Shown piece by piece: positions 59,778-64,000 of a stretch of 64,000 bases of DNA; position 1 is the first letter of the stretch, and each line of letters starts with the position of its first letter. A model generated the notes under the pieces. The model was not told the origin of the DNA. It searched no databases and worked only from the letters and a program-made list of their open reading frames with translations. The position numbers and the translations under genes were made by a program. This DNA is from a bacterium (GTDB lineage Bacteria > Patescibacteriota > Gracilibacteria > UBA4473). Location of the stretch: contig JAACPJ010000003.1 of assembly GCA_009995455.1 (NCBI GenBank), positions 62,001 to 126,000 of the forward strand, written 5' to 3'.

Positions 59778-61601
59778 TTATCGTAACGCTGCTTGTATGG
59801 CCGCGTCTAATTGTCGGTCTTGCTCTTGAGCTTTTTCTTCTGCGGTTGGATCTGTGATTTCAACATCTGGAAGTACTCCAATATCGTTAATCCAATTTCC
59901 ATCAGGGCTTAACCATTTAGCAACCGTTAGCTTTAAGTTTCCGCCATTGGTGAAACTGACAATCTCTTGCACGGTTCCTTTGCCGGTTGAGGCCGTTCCC
60001 ATAATTTGACCAATGCCATAATCTTTAATCATAGCGGTTAAAATTTCTGAGGCACTGGCTGAACCTTTGTTTTGTAAGAAAACCATGGTTCCATTGAAGT
60101 TCGCTAGTTCTCCATTTCCATCCGCTTTATAAACCGATTCGCGGTCTTTGTATTCAACGGTAAAGATTTCTTGATCCTCTTTTAAGAAGATTTCACCCAC
60201 ACTGACAGCGGCGGTTAGAAATCCACCTGGGTTGTTTCTTAAATCAAACACAATCCCTCTTGGTTTTTTGGGCAGAACTTCAGTGGTAATCATTTTGGCT
60301 AAATCTTGACCACTGGTACGTGAAAATTGATGTAAACCAATAACCGCTACACCATTTTTAAATTCGAGTGTTAAAGCTGGAATCGTGATGTGGCCTCGGG
60401 TAACGACGTAGTCTTTAGCGCCTTCAAATTCGCGAAAGATTGTCAGGGTTACTTTCGTGTCTTTTGGGCCGCGCACTTTGGCAATAATTTCACGAACGCC
60501 TAAACCAGTTACCAGTTCGCCATCAACGGCTTTCACAATATCGCCGGCCTTAAGTCCGGCTTTTTCGGCGGGGCTTCCTTTAATAGGGGAGGTAATGGTG
60601 AAGTTTTCGTCGATCATTTCAACGTAGGCTCCAATACCATCAAATTCGCCTTCTAGTCCTTCTAAAAATTCATCGGATTTATCAGGCGTTACGTAATTAC
60701 TGTACTTGTCATCGAGGGCTTCAACGAGGCCGGCGATTCCAGCATTAATCATTTCGGCTCGTTTTTCGTCGTTTAAGTTTTCAGAAAATTTGTACTTACT
60801 TTCAATTTGAGAAATCACCGCATCCCAAACCTGCATATCTAAGCTGTTGTTACTGCTTAAGTTCAGTGAGCCTTGATTAGTGCTTTCAATTTTTATGCCA
60901 GGGGTTGTACTGCGAGTGGGTTGATTAGCCGTTCGTTTTTGGTAAGGGAATTCTTCAGACCGATTATTTTGAGCCGCAGGAGTTATGGTTGAAACTTTTT
61001 GAGAACCGTTTGCCGTCCATTGTTCAATCCAAGTAATAAGTTCGCGTCGGGTTAAATCTTCTTGAGGACGAAATGGATCAACTTGAAAATCTTTTAACAT
61101 GCCAGAAGCATAAGCCGCTTCAATATGAGGGTAGTATTTGGCCAGTCTTGAAACACCTGATGAGATTTCTCGAAATTTAGAAGAAACCATTTTTGGAGCC
61201 ATTATGCCTTTGCTTTCAATGATGATGCGGATGGCCTCACTTCGTTTAATGTTTGCTAGACCATTATATGGGGCATCTGCATCTAGCCAGCCTCTTCGAA
61301 TAGCTTCTCTTAAATATTGAGCTTCTTCTGATTCTGGATCAACTCCAGCCGGAACGGGTGTTTCAAAGGTGGCAAACTCTGGGCTAAAACCTGTATCGGC
61401 AGTGATTACTTGCCAAAACATTGTTTGCGGAATGGGGCTGTCGGCTCGGAAAAAGCCTTCGCCTTCTAGGGCTCCATTTTCAATCAAACGATTAAGGGTT
61501 GGAGTAAGTCTTGATGACTCGGGGATGTCACGATAAGCCGCTTCAGAAAAGCTGGTAAGCGTTAAAGTGAGGAATAAAATGTAGGATAAAAATCGATTCA
61601 T
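59778..61601 (-). CDS. Secreted SLH-PDZ-S41 carboxy-terminal processing protease
   Basis: 607 aa from the ATG of 'MNRFLSYILFLTLTLTSFSEA' (signal peptide); the track's 18 upstream residues are dropped. SLH-like motifs at ~25-190 ('YRDIPESSRLTPTLNRLIENG', 'FRPQEDLTRRELITWI') anchor it to the wall. PDZ at ~310-390 ('GIGAYVEMIDENFTITSPI', 'AGLKAGDIVKAVDG'). S41 protease: 'GIVFDLRNNPGGFL', the nucleophile in 'NKGSASASEILTAMIKD', Lys in 'STGKGTVQ'. CtpA-type enzymes trim secreted or envelope proteins. Together with the SLH surface protein it supports an S-layer-type envelope. Confidence 0.92.
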   Translation of the reverse strand: MNRFLSYILFLTLTLTSFSEAAYRDIPESSRLTPTLNRLIENGALEGEGFFRADSPIPQTMFWQVITADTGFSPEFATFETPVPAGVDPESEEAQYLREAIRRGWLDADAPYNGLANIKRSEAIRIIIESKGIMAPKMVSSKFREISSGVSRLAKYYPHIEAAYASGMLKDFQVDPFRPQEDLTRRELITWIEQWTANGSQKVSTITPAAQNNRSEEFPYQKRTANQPTRSTTPGIKIESTNQGSLNLSSNNSLDMQVWDAVISQIESKYKFSENLNDEKRAEMINAGIAGLVEALDDKYSNYVTPDKSDEFLEGLEGEFDGIGAYVEMIDENFTITSPIKGSPAEKAGLKAGDIVKAVDGELVTGLGVREIIAKVRGPKDTKVTLTIFREFEGAKDYVVTRGHITIPALTLEFKNGVAVIGLHQFSRTSGQDLAKMITTEVLPKKPRGIVFDLRNNPGGFLTAAVSVGEIFLKEDQEIFTVEYKDRESVYKADGNGELANFNGTMVFLQNKGSASASEILTAMIKDYGIGQIMGTASTGKGTVQEIVSFTNGGNLKLTVAKWLSPDGNWINDIGVLPDVEITDPTAEEKAQEQDRQLDAAIQAALR

Positions 61602-61761
61602 ATAAAGGTGTTTTAAATTCTTTCGAACTATAAAGATCGAGTTGGACTCGGGCAAGGAAGTTATTGCAGGTTTTGGTAAGAGTTCCTAAATATGAGGGCT
61701 TTGATTTTTTGAGTTCGTTTACACTTATATAATAAGGGACATTAATTAGGAGGTAATTTTA

Positions 61762-61830
61762 ATGCCTCTAAAACAATTATTGTTTCCCCGAAATAAGACT
61801 GAAAAATTTAGCTTCAGGCGATCACACTAA
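61762..61830 (+). CDS. Possible 22-aa peptide with a perfect Shine-Dalgarno site
   Basis: AGGAGG lies 8 nt before an ATG opening 'MPLKQLLFPRNKTEKFSFRRSH' (split here as MPLKQLLFPR / NKTEKFSFRRSH), then TAA. TATAAT at 61728 is a possible -10. It is basic and has no homology I recognise. The strong Shine-Dalgarno site is exceptional for this window, so it is either a real small ORF, a regulatory leader, or an rRNA-like complement. The rest of the 61602-62211 gap holds the 23S promoter and hairpins, plus a start-less minus-strand frame. Confidence 0.35.
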   Translation: MPLKQLLFPRNKTEKFSFRRSH

Positions 61831-61971
61831 TCGATCAAATATTGAGAATTAAAGTTTTTTTTAGGAGATGGTTTTTTTAATTAAATCCTCAGAATCCTTT
61901 TGCTTAAGGCCTGGCGGCAATCTGCTAACTGGATCAGTTTTGGGTTCTACTAAAATTCTCTCATTTTCCTC

Positions 61972-61999
61972 TTGACGGTTCTTGAGTCTTGTCTAAGAT
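61972..61999 (+). promoter_or_regulatory. Candidate promoter of the 23S rRNA gene
   Basis: TTGACG, 16 nt, TAAGAT, about 210 nt before the mature 23S start, leaving a leader for processing hairpins. Confidence 0.55.
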
Positions 62000-62096
62000 C
62001 GGCCAGCTGTTTGGTTCTTGAATCCACTTCTAGAAAGTGCGACACACCCCAGACAGGTTCTTTCACAAATCGGATGTATTTACATACATATATTTT

Positions 62097-62137
62097 GTTT
62101 CAACAGACGTGTCTGCAATACGTGATCTGTTTGAAAC
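62097..62137 (+). other. Hairpin in the 23S rRNA leader (likely processing stem)
   Basis: GTTTCAACAGA ... TCTGTTTGAAAC can pair over 11 bp with a single bulge. It lies in the transcribed leader of the rRNA. Confidence 0.45.
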
Positions 62138-62161
62138 GTGTTAATTTGAATGCTTATTGAA

Positions 62162-62188
62162 ACTTGCTCATTGTTTTTCAGAGCAAGT
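62162..62188 (+). other. Second hairpin immediately upstream of 23S rRNA
   Basis: ACTTGCTC ... GAGCAAGT, perfect 8-bp stem with an 11-nt loop, ending ~23 nt before the rRNA. Might act in processing, or pair with the 3' trailer outside the window. Confidence 0.45.
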
Positions 62189-62211
62189 CCAATATTTTAA
62201 TATACGAATGA

Positions 62212-64000
<1,789 letters not shown>

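Noticed and set aside
61868-61996. Minus-strand frame (…RILVEPKTDPVSRLPPG…) of ~43 codons in the 23S upstream gap
   Set aside because: No start codon in frame apart from an internal TTG, and it overlaps the candidate rRNA promoter. Treated as chance or a remnant.

Overview
The window looks like a chromosome segment of an uncultivated Patescibacteria/CPR bacterium. The Peregrinibacteria side of that radiation is my best guess. The reasons are compact, AT-leaning genes, very large secreted proteins, an S-layer-homology (SLH) envelope, a lone TraG/VirD4-like ATPase, small DUF5665, DUF6122 and PRC-barrel proteins, and almost no Shine-Dalgarno sites. TGA is a genuine stop here (pth, the 45594 stop, and an ATGA junction at 34612), so the UGA=Gly code of Gracilibacteria/Absconditabacteria does not apply. 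The taxonomic call is inference from gene content.

Layout. 1-9.5 kb: miaB (5' cut by the window), glutamate dehydrogenase, a riboflavin kinase/5-formyl-THF cyclo-ligase fusion, nusA, an unusual three-gene unit (HTTM-like membrane protein, one-TM peptide, phosphoribosyltransferase fused to a PQQ-type beta-propeller), a divergent ftsB-like gene, pth and a 47-aa basic protein missed by the ORF track. 9.5-24.3 kb: dnaJ, then a cell-surface region. This has a 931-aa protein of unknown function and an L,D-transpeptidase on minus. On plus it has a 778-aa protein with peptidoglycan-binding-like repeats, a small lipoprotein and a 1992-aa DUF11/cysteine-rich surface protein. Between the two divergent arms lies a short, strikingly GC-rich block (about 14.71-15.33 kb) carrying a foreign-looking secreted protein. 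24.4-36.5 kb: TraD-like ATPase, pyrE, a secreted Cys-rich protein, adk-map, a CPA1 antiporter, a Trm9-like methyltransferase, a divergent cysteine desulfurase, a hydrolase and exonuclease III. 36.6-51 kb: an acidic lipoprotein, a LOG-domain protein, topA, DUF924, a HAD phosphatase, a DUF218 protein, a tRNA with CAU anticodon (probably Ile2), a large SLH surface protein and DUF6122. 51-62 kb: UPF0102, a UvrC with a GNAT acetyltransferase inserted in its nuclease half, DUF5665-YggT, PRC-barrel, an amidase-SpoIID protein, and an SLH-PDZ-S41 protease. 62.2-64 kb: the 5' part of 23S rRNA with its own promoter and no 16S directly upstream.

The strongest system-level signal is in gene expression. 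Many genes have a good -10 hexamer 6-9 nt before the start codon, often with a -35 hexamer 16-17 bp further up, and no Shine-Dalgarno site. Within operons, genes are joined by TAATG or ATGA overlaps. This suggests largely leaderless translation plus termination-reinitiation. The most novel protein architectures are UvrC-GNAT, riboflavin kinase-MTHFS, PRTase-propeller and the Cys-paired insert in glutamate dehydrogenase.
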